This document shows, one piece after another, positions 35,890 to 46,203 of a stretch of 64,000 nt of DNA. The DNA lies in NCBI RefSeq assembly GCF_002220095.1, contig NZ_CP022372.1, positions 3,816,501-3,880,500 on the forward strand, in the 5' to 3' direction. Source of the stretch: Bosea sp. AS-1 (lineage in GTDB: Bacteria; Pseudomonadota; Alphaproteobacteria; Rhizobiales; Beijerinckiaceae). The notes under the pieces were generated by a model. That model saw nothing but the letters and a program-made list of their open reading frames with translations. It made no database searches and had not been told where the DNA came from. Both the position numbers and the translations under genes were made by a program. How positions within the stretch are numbered: position 1 is the stretch's first letter; each line of letters opens with the position of its first letter.

Positions 35890-36975
35890 ATGGAACGTCG
35901 GTCGTTTTTGAAAACGGGGGCTCTCGCCGCAGCCGCGACGGCCGTCGCCGCGCCCGCGATCGCGCAGTCGCAACCCGAGGTGAAATGGCGGCTGACTTCG
36001 AGCTTCCCGAAGTCGCTCGACACCATCTTCGGCACGGCGCAGCAGTTCTCGAAATACGTCTCCGACGCCACGGACGGGAAGTTCGAGATCCAGGTCTTCG
36101 CGCCGGGCGAGATCGTTCCCGGACTGCAGGCGCTCGACGCCGTCTCCTCCGGTACGGTCGAATGCGCGCACTCGCCGACCTACTTCTACATCGGCAAGGA
36201 CCCGACGCTGGGCCTGGGTACCGGCATCCCGTTCGGCCTCAACGCACGGCAGCAGCATAGCTGGTGGTACTTCGGCGGCGGCGAGCAGATCGTGAACGGC
36301 GTGCTCGACCGCTTCAATGCGTATTCCATCCCTTGCGGCAATTCCGGCTGCCAGATGGGTGGCTTTTTCCGCAACGAGCTCAAGGGCGTCGACGATCTCA
36401 AGGGGCTGAAGTTCCGCATCGGCGGCATGGGCGGCTCGGTGCTGGCCAAGCTCGGCGTGGTGCCGACCCAGATCGCGCCCGGCGACGTCTACCCCGCCCT
36501 GGAGCGCGGCTCGATCGACGCTGCCGAGTTCGTCGGCCCTTATGACGACGAGAAGCTCGGCTTCATCCGCGTGGCGAAATATTATTATTACCCCGGCTTC
36601 TGGGAAGGCGGCGCGATGCTGCATCTCATCATCGGCAAGGAGGCCTGGGCCAAGCTGCCGAAGCACTACCAGGCGATCGTCCAGCATGCCTGCGAAGCGG
36701 CGAACAACTGGATGCTGGCGAAATACGACTATGTGAATCCGGGCGGCCTGCGCCGGCTCGTGGCGCAGGGGGCGCAGCTGCGCGCCTTCCCGCTGCCGGT
36801 CATGGAAGCGGCGCTGAAGGCGGCCGACGAATACTACGCCGAGACCAGCGCCAAGAGCCCGGACTTCAAGAAGGGCTACGATTCGATGGTCGCCTTCCGC
36901 GGCGAGAACCTTCTCTGGTGGCAGATCGCGGAGCTCTCCTACGACTCGTTCATGAACCGGTTGAAGGCGCGCTGA
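35890..36975 (+). CDS. TRAP transporter substrate-binding protein (DctP/TakP-like)
   Basis: A 361-residue periplasmic protein with a Tat-like leader (MERRSFLKTGALAAAATAVA). The DctP fold is shown by LKGLKFRIGGMGGSVLAKLG, the ligand-cleft segment that carries the conserved binding Arg. The segment FNAYSIPCGNSGCQMGG is like the 2-oxoacid-binding TakP branch. RBS GGGAGGAG precedes ATG 35890. No DctQ or DctM genes are adjacent, so its membrane partners must be elsewhere. Confidence 0.9.
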   Translation: MERRSFLKTGALAAAATAVAAPAIAQSQPEVKWRLTSSFPKSLDTIFGTAQQFSKYVSDATDGKFEIQVFAPGEIVPGLQALDAVSSGTVECAHSPTYFYIGKDPTLGLGTGIPFGLNARQQHSWWYFGGGEQIVNGVLDRFNAYSIPCGNSGCQMGGFFRNELKGVDDLKGLKFRIGGMGGSVLAKLGVVPTQIAPGDVYPALERGSIDAAEFVGPYDDEKLGFIRVAKYYYYPGFWEGGAMLHLIIGKEAWAKLPKHYQAIVQHACEAANNWMLAKYDYVNPGGLRRLVAQGAQLRAFPLPVMEAALKAADEYYAETSAKSPDFKKGYDSMVAFRGENLLWWQIAELSYDSFMNRLKAR

Positions 36976-37009
36976 GCACCCGCCCCTTCCTGACACCGTC
37001 GAGACCGGG

Positions 37010-37891
37010 TCAAGCGAAGCTGACCCGCCTCGGCGAATGGAGCCCCATCGCCTCGCGGAGGCGGGCGCTGACACGCTTCGGGCGGCGGTCGAAAAGGCGC
37101 CGGGCGAGCTTGGCCGCCTTGCGGCGCTGGCGGGCAATCCGGCGTGAGATCTCGTCCGCAAGCCGCTCGCCATCCTCCGTCGGCGGCCTTTCGGCGAGGT
37201 AGGCGCGGGCCATGTCCAGGTCGATTACGTTGCCGAGGCGCGAACGCAGGCGCTCCGCCCTTTCGACCTGCGGGCGGAGGCGCACAGGGTCGGCCGGCTG
37301 GAAGAAGCGAAGCTGATAGCCCAGGTCGACGACCATGGTCCGCCAACCATGCAAGCATTTCAGATTCATCCGGCGCGGATCACGGCGCGTGCGGCGCCGC
37401 GCCCGCCGATAGCTATCCCGGAAGGTTCGCGTCAGGAAACCGCCTGTTTCGTCGCTCAGGGACCAGCGCGCCATCGCATCCGACAATCGCCGCAACTCGG
37501 CCCGTACGGCGTCCCCTTGCTCCCGCAGCAGCGCTTCTGCGGCAGCCTGAGCGTCGTCCCGCGAAGCGTGGTCCGGACCGAGCGTCCCCAGAACCTTGGC
37601 AATGACGACCGCGTCGCGAGCCATGCCGAAACCACGGCGCAGGCGCGCGACACCCCACCGGACAGCCTGCTCCTCCTCGGCCAGCCCCGCGGGAGCCAGC
37701 TTCAGCAAGGCACGCCAGGCTTTCATCAAGCGGCGGAACTCATGAATTCTTCCGGCCGGATCCCGGTCGTCGCGGTCAAGCACCGCCAGTGCCCGGGCGG
37801 GCATCTCGCGGCAGGAACGCAACCAATGCCGGGCCCACCGGCGCATCATGGCCTCGCTCCGCAGAGCAGGAGTTCCGGACGCGTTCGCCAT
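37010..37891 (-). CDS. CHAD-domain protein
   Basis: A 293-residue protein almost entirely composed of a CHAD (conserved histidine alpha-helical) domain: RIHEFRRLMKAWRALLKL is the first conserved His/Arg helix, followed by basic helices and a His near RMNLKCLHGW. CHAD domains bind polyphosphate and localise to polyphosphate granules. No CYTH partner is present here. ATG 37891 is chosen as the start. Confidence 0.88.
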   Translation of the reverse strand: MANASGTPALRSEAMMRRWARHWLRSCREMPARALAVLDRDDRDPAGRIHEFRRLMKAWRALLKLAPAGLAEEEQAVRWGVARLRRGFGMARDAVVIAKVLGTLGPDHASRDDAQAAAEALLREQGDAVRAELRRLSDAMARWSLSDETGGFLTRTFRDSYRRARRRTRRDPRRMNLKCLHGWRTMVVDLGYQLRFFQPADPVRLRPQVERAERLRSRLGNVIDLDMARAYLAERPPTEDGERLADEISRRIARQRRKAAKLARRLFDRRPKRVSARLREAMGLHSPRRVSFA

Positions 37892-38111
37892 GCTGCTTTC
37901 CGCTCCGTTTCGTCCTGTCTCCAGCAGCTTATCCGAGCATGGCCCTGTTATTCTATCATGCTTCCGGGCTAGCCCGGTCGAGACGGAGCGCAATCGCCGC
38001 AGCCCCGTCACGCGACAACCTCTCGTTTCGCCGATATGGTCTCGCGCCTTTCCCGCGGATGGCCGCCGCACCGGCTCGCCGGGCGCTTCGGAACCAGCTA
38101 CAGACCGGTCC

Positions 38112-38609
38112 ATGTCAGAGAAAACGCCCACTGCCCCCGAGGATCAGCTGCTCCGGTTGGAGCGCTTCCTGCCCTATCGCCTCAATGTCGTAGGCACGTT
38201 GGGCGGACGCGCGCTCGGCCGGATCTATACCGAGCATTTCGGCATCGGCATTCCGGAGTGGCGCGTGGTCGCGCAGCTCGGCGAGTTCGGCAAGCTGACC
38301 TCGCGCGACATCGGCGAGCTCGCCCAGATGCACAAGACCAAGGTCTCGCGCGCCGTGACCGAGCTGGAGAAGCGTGGCTTCGTCTCGCGCTCCGAGAATC
38401 GGCAGGATCGGCGCGAATCCTTCGTGACGCTGACGGCGGCCGGCAAGCGCGTCTATGACCAGATCGTGCCGCTGGCGCTCGGCTTCGAGGCGCGCTGGAT
38501 CGAGGGGATCGCAGCCGACGAGATCAAGGTCTTCGAGCGCGTGCTCTCGATCCTGACCGAGCGCGGCCGGCTGCTCGCGGGGAATTATCGCGAGGAGGAC
38601 GGGTCGTAA
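38112..38609 (+). CDS. MarR-family transcriptional regulator
   Basis: A 165-residue winged-helix regulator: IPEWRVVAQLGEFGKLTSRD followed by LAQMHKTKVSRAVTELEKRGFV (recognition helix) and the DRRESFVTLTAAG wing. MarR proteins respond to aromatic or phenolic ligands or oxidants and usually repress neighbours. No promoter palindrome could be fixed. The nearest gene is purC, converging. Confidence 0.9.
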   Translation: MSEKTPTAPEDQLLRLERFLPYRLNVVGTLGGRALGRIYTEHFGIGIPEWRVVAQLGEFGKLTSRDIGELAQMHKTKVSRAVTELEKRGFVSRSENRQDRRESFVTLTAAGKRVYDQIVPLALGFEARWIEGIAADEIKVFERVLSILTERGRLLAGNYREEDGS

Positions 38610-38621
38610 CCCGCCGCGCCC

Positions 38622-39572
38622 TCAGAAATACTTCGCCAGATTGCGCCTGATCCGGTCCTGCGGATTTTCGCCCTTCGGGGGATAGGCGAAAGCCTCGCCC
38701 GTGATGGTCTCATAGGCGCGGACATAGACCGCCGAAGTCTGATCGATCAGCTCCTGCGGGATCGGCGGCAGCTCTTCCTTGTAGGGGTCACAGCGCGCCA
38801 CCACCCAATTGCGCACGAAGTCCTTGTCGAAGGATTCCGGCTTGCCGCCGCTGGCGAAGCGCTCGGGATAGCTCTCGGCGAACCAGTAGCGGCTCGAATC
38901 CGGCGTATGGATCTCGTCAGCGAGCAGGATGTTGCCCTCGGCGTCGGTACCGAACTCGTATTTCGTGTCGGCTAGGATGAGGCCGCGCTCCCGGGCGAGC
39001 TTCTGGCCGCGGGCGAACAGCGCCAGCGCATGGGCCGAGACGGTGTCCCACTGCTTCTGCGTCAGCAGCCCCTGCCCGACGATCTGCGACGCCGAAAGCG
39101 GTTCGTCGTGACCGCCATCGAAGGCCTTGCTGGTCGGGGTGATGAGCGCCTGCGGCAGTTCCTGGTTGTCACGCAGGCCATCCGGCAGACGGATGCCGTA
39201 CATCTCGCGCTGCCCCTGCTTGTAAAGGGTCAGGATCGAGGTGCCGGTCGTGCCCGCCAGATAGCCGCGCACCACCATCTCGACCGGCAGGATCTCGAGC
39301 CGCTTGCCGACGACGACGTTGGGATCTGGGTATTCGAGGACATGGTTCGGGCAGATATCGGCCGTGCGCTCGAACCAGTAGCGCGCCGTCTGGGTCAGCA
39401 CCTGCCCCTTCAGCGGAATCGCGGCGATGGCGCGGTCGAAGGCCGAGAGCCGGTCCGTCGAGATCAGGATGCGCCGGCCGTCGGGCAGATCGTAATTCTC
39501 GCGGACCTTGCCGCGATAATAGTTCGGCAGCTCCGGGATGACGGCTTCGTGAAGCGGCAGGTATGCGGACAT
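38622..39572 (-). CDS. purC: PurC, SAICAR synthetase
   Basis: A 316-residue phosphoribosylaminoimidazole-succinocarboxamide synthase, the ATP-dependent step joining CAIR and aspartate in purine synthesis. Motifs: [11 protein letters not shown] at the N-terminus, STDRLSAFD, and [14 protein letters not shown] near the active site. It is longer than the ~240-residue E. coli form. Confidence 0.95.
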   Translation of the reverse strand: MSAYLPLHEAVIPELPNYYRGKVRENYDLPDGRRILISTDRLSAFDRAIAAIPLKGQVLTQTARYWFERTADICPNHVLEYPDPNVVVGKRLEILPVEMVVRGYLAGTTGTSILTLYKQGQREMYGIRLPDGLRDNQELPQALITPTSKAFDGGHDEPLSASQIVGQGLLTQKQWDTVSAHALALFARGQKLARERGLILADTKYEFGTDAEGNILLADEIHTPDSSRYWFAESYPERFASGGKPESFDKDFVRNWVVARCDPYKEELPPIPQELIDQTSAVYVRAYETITGEAFAYPPKGENPQDRIRRNLAKYF

Positions 39573-39857
39573 GAGCGATGCTGGCCTCGGGACGAACGGG
39601 AACTGGGCGCGAAAATCGCAGGACGGTTCCAGTGCTTCTAGCGAAAGCCGAAGTTTTCCACCACAGGAGCGACGCGGCCCGGCCCGGATTGCTGCGCAGG
39701 CGCGGATGTGGCATGCGGGAGCCGCGCCGTCCCGGCCGAGTCAGCGCCGGGCTTGCGGGCGGGGTTCCATAGTTCCGTCGTGTTTGGCAGGTGTTGTTGG
39801 CAGGAGTTTGCGGCCCGACGGCCTGCTCCGACAGTGGATGACGTGACCCGACTTGCG

Positions 39858-41006
39858 ATGATGCTGCGATTTTCCAGACGCTTCGGCATGGTTCTGCTGG
39901 CGCTGGCGGCCTTGGGCGGACCGGCTGCCGCCCAGTCTGCATCCTGCGAGGCGTGGCGCGCGGAGCTTCAGAGCCTGCAAGGCCGCAGCGGCGGCGACGC
40001 CCGGGCAGCGCAGGCCGCGCAGCGCGTCGGCGCGCAGCTCGCCCGGCTCAGCGACCAATATCGTTCCATGGGCTGCGAGCGCGGCTTCAGCTTCTTCGAC
40101 TCGCCTCCGCCGCAGTGCAATTTCATCCGCCAGCAGCTCGGCCAGTTGCAGTCCCAGTACGGCGCGCTGCAGCAGCAGGCGCAGGGAGGTGGGCTCGAGC
40201 AGCGTCGCGCCCAACTTGCCGCCGCGATCAGCAATAATTGCGGCCCGCGGCCGCGTGGCTTCTTCGACACGATCTTCGGCCGCGATCCCGGGCCGGGCGG
40301 TGTCGATTCGACCGTGCCGGAGCTCGATCCCGAGCAATCGGTGATCGAACCTGAAAAGCCGCGCCTCGGCGGCCCGCAGACGGTCTGCGTCCGCACCTGC
40401 GACGGTTATTTCTTTCCGCTCGCCAACAATACCGGCAATGCCGACGAGATGTGCCAGGCGCTCTGCCCGGGCTCCGAGACCACCGCCTTCGGCATGAGCA
40501 CCGGCGGCGACATCCAGAACGCCGCCTCACGCTCGACCGGGCAACCCTATTCGTCGCTGCCGAATGCCGGCAAATACCAGCGCAGCTTCGATTCGGCCTG
40601 CACCTGCCGCGGCCAGGGCCAAAGCTGGTCGGAGGCGTTGAAGAACGCCGAATACCTGCTCGACAAGCGCAAGGGCGACGTCATCGTCACCGAGCAGCGC
40701 GCCGCCGAGCTCTCGCGGCCGAAGCCGGACCCGAAACGCCGCGGCGCCACGCCGGAGCCGGCTGCGGCGCCGGCGCCAGCCGCCGCGCCGGAGATCCCGG
40801 ACGAGAAGCCGATGCCGTCGGAGAATTCGCCGACTTCCGGCACGGAGTCGGCGGGTGTCGGCCCCGACACGGTCGGCGAGAAGATCCTCGACAAGCGCGA
40901 CGGGTTGAAGAGCGAATCGCGCAGCGTCACCGGCGAGCGGCGCGCCGTGCGTATCGTGGCGCCGAACCTCGCGCCCAATCTGAGCCCGCAGCTGGTCAGG
41001 CCCTGA
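39858..41006 (+). CDS. DUF2865-type secreted protein
   Basis: A 382-residue protein with a signal peptide (RFGMVLLALAALGGPAAA), a coiled N-terminal half, then a Cys-rich core typical of DUF2865: CVRTCDGYFFP, MCQALCPGSET and ACTCRG. A long Pro/Ala-rich disordered region (about 292-330) precedes the basic tail. DUF2865 is known mainly from Hyphomicrobiales; its function is not established. Start ATG 39858 gives the leader. Confidence 0.85.
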   Translation: MMLRFSRRFGMVLLALAALGGPAAAQSASCEAWRAELQSLQGRSGGDARAAQAAQRVGAQLARLSDQYRSMGCERGFSFFDSPPPQCNFIRQQLGQLQSQYGALQQQAQGGGLEQRRAQLAAAISNNCGPRPRGFFDTIFGRDPGPGGVDSTVPELDPEQSVIEPEKPRLGGPQTVCVRTCDGYFFPLANNTGNADEMCQALCPGSETTAFGMSTGGDIQNAASRSTGQPYSSLPNAGKYQRSFDSACTCRGQGQSWSEALKNAEYLLDKRKGDVIVTEQRAAELSRPKPDPKRRGATPEPAAAPAPAAAPEIPDEKPMPSENSPTSGTESAGVGPDTVGEKILDKRDGLKSESRSVTGERRAVRIVAPNLAPNLSPQLVRP

Positions 41007-41201
41007 TCACAAAAAGTTCCATGCGCCTCCCACAGGCCATGCAGCCGGCGAACGCCGGCTTCGGCGCTGGACGCATGCCTGAGACCGTCGCATAAAAAGC
41101 GGACCTTGCCGCCCTTTCGGGAGGCACCAGACCGCATCCGGCCCGCGGCTCCCCCGCGGCGCCTGCCTCTGGCGCTCCCGTCGTCACATGCAGAGGCCGC
41201 C

Positions 41202-42530
41202 ATGTCGGACGTCAGCGCGCAGCAGCCGCACCATCCGCATCCCATCGAACTCGCCGATGCCAGGCGCCGGATCAAGGCGATCTTCATCGGCTCGGTCGGC
41301 AACCTCGTCGAGTGGTACGACTTCTACGCCTACACCGCGTTCGCGCTCTATTTCGCGCCGCATTTCTTCCCCTCGACAGACCCCGTCGTGCAGCAGCTCA
41401 ACGCCGCCACGCTGTTCGCGGCCGGCTTCATCGTCCGCCCCGTCGGCGGCTGGCTGTTCGGCCACCTCGCCGATCGCTATGGCCGGCGTCTCTCGCTGAT
41501 GGTGTCGGTGCTGATGATGTGCTTCGGCTCGCTGATCATCGCCTTCACCCCGACCTACGAGACGATCGGCTTCGCTGCTCCGGCGCTCCTGGCGCTGGCG
41601 CGCATCATCGAAGGCCTGAGCCTCGGTGGCGAATACGGAGCGAGCGCGACCTACCTCACCGAAATCGCCGACCCCGAGCATCGCGGCTTCTATTCGAGCT
41701 TCCAGTACGTGACGCTGATCGGCGGCCAGCTGACCGCCATCCTGGTGCTGCTGCTGCTCCAGAACGTCTTCCTGACCCATGAGCAGCTCGTCGCCTGGGG
41801 CTGGCGCGTGCCCTTCGTGATCGGCGCCCTGCTCGCCATCACCGCGATGTTCATGCGGCGGCACATGCAGGAAACCGAGGCCTTCGAGGCGGCGAAGAGC
41901 ACCATGAAGCGCGAGAGCTCGCTCAGGGGTCTGCTGCGCTATCCGCGCGAGATCGCCATCGTCGTCGGCCTCACCGCTGGCGGCACCGCTGCCTTCTACA
42001 CCTTCACCACCTATATGCAGACTTTCGTGAAGCAGACGGTGGGGCTTTCAGACATCGTCACGACCTATGTCATCGCCGGGTCGCTGATCTTCGCCTCGAT
42101 CCTGCAGCCCATCTACGGGCTGATCTCCGACAAGATCGGTCGCAAGCCCGTCCTGATGTTCTTCGGCATCGCCGGCACATTGCTCACCGTGCCGATTCTG
42201 ACTACCCTCGCCGGTACGAAATCCCCCTGGACGGCGTTCCTGCTGATCTGCGGGGCCTGGATCTTCACCGCCGGCTACACCTCGATCAACGCCGTGGTGA
42301 AAGCCGAGCTGTTCCCGACCGCGGTCAGGGCGACCGGCGTGGCCGTGCCCTATGCGGTGACAGTGTCGATCTTCGGCGGCACGGCGCCGGCCATAGCCCT
42401 GTTCTTCAAGCAGCAGGGCCACGAGCAGTGGTTCTTCTATTATCTCGCCGGCATGATCTTCATCTCGCTCCTGGTCTACGCGCTGATGCGCGACACCAAG
42501 CACGCCTCGGCGATGCACCGGCACGAGTGA
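41202..42530 (+). CDS. MHS-family MFS permease (KgtP/ProP-like)
   Basis: A 442-residue MFS transporter of the metabolite:H+ symporter group. The signatures are LVEWYDFYAYTAFALYFAP, the D-R-x-G-R-R loop ADRYGRRLSLM, ARIIEGLSLGGEYG and PEHRGFYSSF. Known members import 2-oxoglutarate, proline/betaine, shikimate or citrate; no single substrate is indicated. It ends 10 nt from the converging gltX stop. Confidence 0.9.
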   Translation: MSDVSAQQPHHPHPIELADARRRIKAIFIGSVGNLVEWYDFYAYTAFALYFAPHFFPSTDPVVQQLNAATLFAAGFIVRPVGGWLFGHLADRYGRRLSLMVSVLMMCFGSLIIAFTPTYETIGFAAPALLALARIIEGLSLGGEYGASATYLTEIADPEHRGFYSSFQYVTLIGGQLTAILVLLLLQNVFLTHEQLVAWGWRVPFVIGALLAITAMFMRRHMQETEAFEAAKSTMKRESSLRGLLRYPREIAIVVGLTAGGTAAFYTFTTYMQTFVKQTVGLSDIVTTYVIAGSLIFASILQPIYGLISDKIGRKPVLMFFGIAGTLLTVPILTTLAGTKSPWTAFLLICGAWIFTAGYTSINAVVKAELFPTAVRATGVAVPYAVTVSIFGGTAPAIALFFKQQGHEQWFFYYLAGMIFISLLVYALMRDTKHASAMHRHE

Positions 42531-42540
42531 GGGCTGCGCC

Positions 42541-43908
42541 TCAGGCGCTTTCGCCGGCCAGCCGCTTCAACGCCTTCTCCCGCCCGATCAATGGCAGGAG
42601 AGCCGCCAGCTCCGGGCCGTGATCAAGGCCCGTCAGGGCCTGGCGCAGCGGCATGAACAGCGCCTTGCCCTTGCTGCCCGTCGCGGCGGAGACGGCCTGG
42701 GTCCAGCTCTTCCAGCTCGTGCCGTCGAAAGGCTCCGGCGGCAGCAGCTCGGCCGCCTTCGCCGCAAAGCCTGCATCGGCGATGACGGGCGCGACCGGCC
42801 CCTCGACGACCCGCCACCAGAGCTTCGCCTCGTCGAATTTGGCGAGGTTGCCGCGCACCGCCAGCCAGAAGGCCTCGCCGCCGGCGATCCCGGCCGCCGT
42901 TAGCCGGTCCGCGACGGCCGCGAAGGGCATCTGATGCAAGGTGCGGGCGCTCAGCGTGTCCAGCTCGTGCTCGTCGAACTTGGCCGGCGCACGCGAGACA
43001 TGCGCCAGCTCGACGAGACCGGCTAGCTCGTCAAGGCTTTCCACCGGCCTCACCGCATCCGAGGTTCCGACCAGCACGGCCAGGGCCGCGACGGCCAGCG
43101 GCTCAACGCCGGCCTCGCGCAAGCCGCGCAGCGAGAGATGGCCGAGACGCTTCGAGAGCCCTTCCCCGCTCGCGGTGGTCAGCAGGTTGACGTGCCCCAT
43201 GACCGGAGAGCCTGCGCCAAGGGCCTCGAACATCTGGATGTGCATCGCCGTATTGGTGACATGGTCCTCGCCACGGACGATGTGCGTGATCCGGGTCTCG
43301 ATGTCGTCGACCACGGAGGGCAGATGATAGAGGTAGCTGCCATCCTCGCGGACCAGCACCGGATCGGACAGCGAAGCGCAATCGACATGGGAAGGACCGC
43401 GCACGAGGTCGTCCCAGGTGACGATGCGTCCCTCCAGCAGGAAGCGCCAATGCGGCTTGCGGCCTTCCGCCTCGAAGGCCGCCTTCTGTTCGACTGTCAG
43501 CTTCAGCGCGGCACGATCATAGATCGGCGGCAGTCCACGGGCGAGCTGGCGCTTGCGGCGACGGTCCAGTTCGTCGGGGGTCTCGTAGCAGGCATAAAGC
43601 CGCCCCGCCGCCCGCAAGCGATGCGCCGCAGCATCGTAGATCGCGATGCGGTCCGACTGCCGGATCACCTCGTCCGGCACGACGCCGAGCCAGCCGAGAT
43701 CCTCGGCAATGGCGTCGGCATATTCCTGCTTCGAGCGGGCGACGTCGGTGTCGTCGTAGCGCAGCAGGAAGCGGCCGCGATGACGACGGGCGAAGAGCCA
43801 GTTGAACAGCGCCGGCCGGGCGTTGCCGATGTGGAGATAGCCGGTGGGCGACGGCGCGAAGCGCACCAGAGGCGCGGCGTTGGTCGATGGCGTGGCAGAG
43901 GAATTCAT
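42541..43908 (-). CDS. gltX: GltX, glutamyl-tRNA synthetase
   Basis: A 455-residue class I synthetase with HIGN at 26-29 and an atypical KMSKS loop, GLSKR (250-254), seen in one of the two GluRS types of many alphaproteobacteria. The Zn-binding subdomain Cys pattern of E. coli GltX is absent. It aminoacylates tRNA-Glu and perhaps tRNA-Gln. ATG 43908 is preferred to a longer frame. Confidence 0.94.
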   Translation of the reverse strand: MNSSATPSTNAAPLVRFAPSPTGYLHIGNARPALFNWLFARRHRGRFLLRYDDTDVARSKQEYADAIAEDLGWLGVVPDEVIRQSDRIAIYDAAAHRLRAAGRLYACYETPDELDRRRKRQLARGLPPIYDRAALKLTVEQKAAFEAEGRKPHWRFLLEGRIVTWDDLVRGPSHVDCASLSDPVLVREDGSYLYHLPSVVDDIETRITHIVRGEDHVTNTAMHIQMFEALGAGSPVMGHVNLLTTASGEGLSKRLGHLSLRGLREAGVEPLAVAALAVLVGTSDAVRPVESLDELAGLVELAHVSRAPAKFDEHELDTLSARTLHQMPFAAVADRLTAAGIAGGEAFWLAVRGNLAKFDEAKLWWRVVEGPVAPVIADAGFAAKAAELLPPEPFDGTSWKSWTQAVSAATGSKGKALFMPLRQALTGLDHGPELAALLPLIGREKALKRLAGESA

Positions 43909-43986
43909 GACGGGGCTTATGGCGCTTTTGCTCCCGAGCGACAATGCATCTTCCGCGCGAGCCGCCGGTCAAATCCCCGCTGCGGT

Positions 43987-45060
43987 TCAGGTGCGCCAGC
44001 GTAGCCTTTCCGGCGCGATGACATTGCGGAATGCGATGCCCTCGCGCCGTGCCGCCGCATAGTCCCGCTTCAGGCGGAAATACCACTGCGCCAATCGGTC
44101 CGCCTGCCCCATCAGCAGCATGGTCGGCTTGCGGTCGAGCCCCTGTTGGGCGAGCTCGAGAATGCGCTGGTCCTGCCGCAGGAAGGCCCGCGCCGCCCAG
44201 CCGACCGGACGGCGCAGCAAAGCGAGCTGCGGCAGGTCCGAGAGCAGGATGTTGGTGAGCAGCGTATGGCGTGCATCGACCGGAGTGGCGAACGTCGCGT
44301 TGACGATCGAGCGTTCGCCCATGCGGATGCGCTCGATGCGCTGGCCGGGCAGCAGGAAATCGACCTCGGTTTGCGGCCGGCCGAGCAGGCGGTAGCCGCG
44401 CGAATTCGCCGCCGCCCTGTGCGCCTTCATGCGGAAGCCGAAGGGCAGCGGGTCGAAATCCTTGACCTTCTCGCGGGCCGTCGCGGTCGGGCGCCACCAC
44501 CAGGAATTATGGACGTAGCCGACATGGCCCGGATCGATGAGGCTGAGCACGCACAGATCGTAGGAGGCCTCGACAAGCACCGAGACGGCGACGCGGCAAC
44601 GCTGCTTGCCGTTCACCGACAGGCTCGGCACAGGTGGCGCATCCGCCGGGTTCGCGCCCGCATAGACCCAGATATTGCCGTCACTCTCGCTGATCGGGAA
44701 GGAGGCCACCCTCACCGTCGTCGGATCGGTCGGGTCGTCATCGACCAGCGTCGGCATCGCCCGGCAGCGCCCATCCGCGCCGAAGCGCCAGCCATGGAAG
44801 GGGCAGGTGACCGCGGAGCCGTCGAAGCTGCCTTCCGACAAAGGCGCCCCGCGATGCGGGCAGCGGTCGCGCAAGGCAAAAAGGCGCAGATCCCGCCGGC
44901 GTCCGATCACGATCTGCTCGCCGAGGAGCGTCACCGCCTCCATCGCGCCCTGCGGGAGCAGGCCGGCGCTCCTGACACAGTACCAGGCCTCGCGCGGCGG
45001 TACGCGCAGTTCGTTGGTCGTGGGCACCGGCTCGGCCTCGTCGCCTTGCGTGCTCATCAT
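43987..45060 (-). CDS. Rieske non-haem iron oxygenase
   Basis: A 357-residue oxygenase. The Rieske [2Fe-2S] ligands are Cys67-x-His69 (CPHRG) and Cys86-x2-His89 (CPFHG). The mononuclear iron site matches D-x2-H-x4-H at Asp176, His179 and His184 (IDPGHVGYVHNSWW). It hydroxylates or demethylates an aromatic or amine substrate using an unseen ferredoxin/reductase. ATG 45060 follows GGAAGAG by six bases; earlier ATGs are crowded against it. Confidence 0.9.
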   Translation of the reverse strand: MMSTQGDEAEPVPTTNELRVPPREAWYCVRSAGLLPQGAMEAVTLLGEQIVIGRRRDLRLFALRDRCPHRGAPLSEGSFDGSAVTCPFHGWRFGADGRCRAMPTLVDDDPTDPTTVRVASFPISESDGNIWVYAGANPADAPPVPSLSVNGKQRCRVAVSVLVEASYDLCVLSLIDPGHVGYVHNSWWWRPTATAREKVKDFDPLPFGFRMKAHRAAANSRGYRLLGRPQTEVDFLLPGQRIERIRMGERSIVNATFATPVDARHTLLTNILLSDLPQLALLRRPVGWAARAFLRQDQRILELAQQGLDRKPTMLLMGQADRLAQWYFRLKRDYAAARREGIAFRNVIAPERLRWRT

Positions 45061-45252
45061 CGGCATCTCTTCCACCCTGCGGATAGACGACGCCCCCCGG
45101 CGCGGCGCCAACGACACCGCCGGGATTGCGGGTGCATTGCCGTCCGGGAGCCCTTCCGCACCGTTAACCCGACATTAGGGTTACCAAGGCATGAATAGAC
45201 CTTGGGCAGGGCGAAACGAGCGGAAACGGGTCGCTGCCCCGGGGAAAACAGG

Positions 45253-46125
45253 ATGCGTATCCGTTCCATTGCACCCGCATTCGGGTTCGCGGCCCTCGCG
45301 ACCATCGCCGGCTTGCCAGCCTTCGCGGCCGACTACCCAGTGCTGCGCGGCTCCCAGATCGAGGATGCGCCGCCGGCCCCGACGCTCTTTGCCAGCTCGT
45401 TCAACTGGACGGGCTTCTATTTCGGCGGCGGCGCCGGCGTATCGGACACCAAGTTCAAGCCCGGCACCGGCCTGCAGGACCTGGCCAATTTCGCATTCCG
45501 CAACACGACGCTCGGCCAGCAGGTCAATATGGGATCGCTGGTCAACAACCTTCCCGAGAAGAGCGACAGCGGCGCCACCTATTTCGGCTTCCTGGGCTAC
45601 AACTGGGCTTTCGGCGATGCGGTCCTGGGCGTGGAGGCGGATTATACCCGCTCGGGCCACGCCTATCAGATCGACGACTACATCGCCCGCCGCTTCCAGA
45701 CCTCCGATGGAACGGTCAACGATTTCTCGCTGACCACGAACCAGAGCGCCAAGCTCAACGACTATGCCACGGCTCGCCTGCGCATGGGCTGGGCTTTCGG
45801 GAGCTTCATGCCCTTCGCGACGATCGGCGGAGCGGTCGGGCGCTTCAATACGAGCTCGACGGTCACGGCCACCAATTACCTGACCCAGGCCAATCCGCTG
45901 ACCGGCGCGATCTATCAGGGCACGGCGGCCGGGTACCCGCTCACCGTCGGCGCCAGCAAGAAGAACGTCTACGGCTACGGCCTGACGGTCGGCGGCGGTG
46001 TCGACTGGGCGCTGGCCGAGAACATCTTCCTGCGCGGCGAATATCAGCTCATCCGTTTCGCCGATGTCGAAGGTACCACGACGACCGTCAACACGGCGCG
46101 CGCCGCAGTCGGCGTCAAGTTCTGA
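45253..46125 (+). CDS. Outer-membrane beta-barrel protein
   Basis: A 290-residue protein with a signal peptide (MRIRSIAPAFGFAALATIAG) and an OMP beta-barrel domain: the opening NWTGFYFGGGAG, alternating aromatic strands, and a C-terminal strand ending in Phe (ARAAVGVKF), the BAM recognition signature. It resembles the Hyphomicrobiales Omp25/RopB/heme-binding-porin group. A strong bidirectional terminator follows. Confidence 0.9.
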   Translation: MRIRSIAPAFGFAALATIAGLPAFAADYPVLRGSQIEDAPPAPTLFASSFNWTGFYFGGGAGVSDTKFKPGTGLQDLANFAFRNTTLGQQVNMGSLVNNLPEKSDSGATYFGFLGYNWAFGDAVLGVEADYTRSGHAYQIDDYIARRFQTSDGTVNDFSLTTNQSAKLNDYATARLRMGWAFGSFMPFATIGGAVGRFNTSSTVTATNYLTQANPLTGAIYQGTAAGYPLTVGASKKNVYGYGLTVGGGVDWALAENIFLRGEYQLIRFADVEGTTTTVNTARAAVGVKF

Positions 46126-46146
46126 AGCGGCGCCCCTGCCGCAACG

Positions 46147-46177
46147 AAAAAGGCCGGGACGCGCGTCCCGGCCTTTT
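46147..46177. terminator. Bidirectional rho-independent terminator
   Basis: A 22-nt self-complementary core at 46152-46173 (arms GGCCGGGACGC / GCGTCCCGGCC) is flanked by AAAAA at 46147-46151 and TTTT at 46174-46177. It lies between the converging barrel-protein and aroG stops and should end both transcripts. Confidence 0.85.
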
Positions 46178-46203
46178 CTTGTTCGTTCGATCGTCGAAGC
46201 AGC

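Noticed and set aside
42541..43908. gltX GLSKR loop as a damaged KMSKS motif
   Set aside because: This variant is common in one alphaproteobacterial GluRS type, and the rest of the protein is intact.
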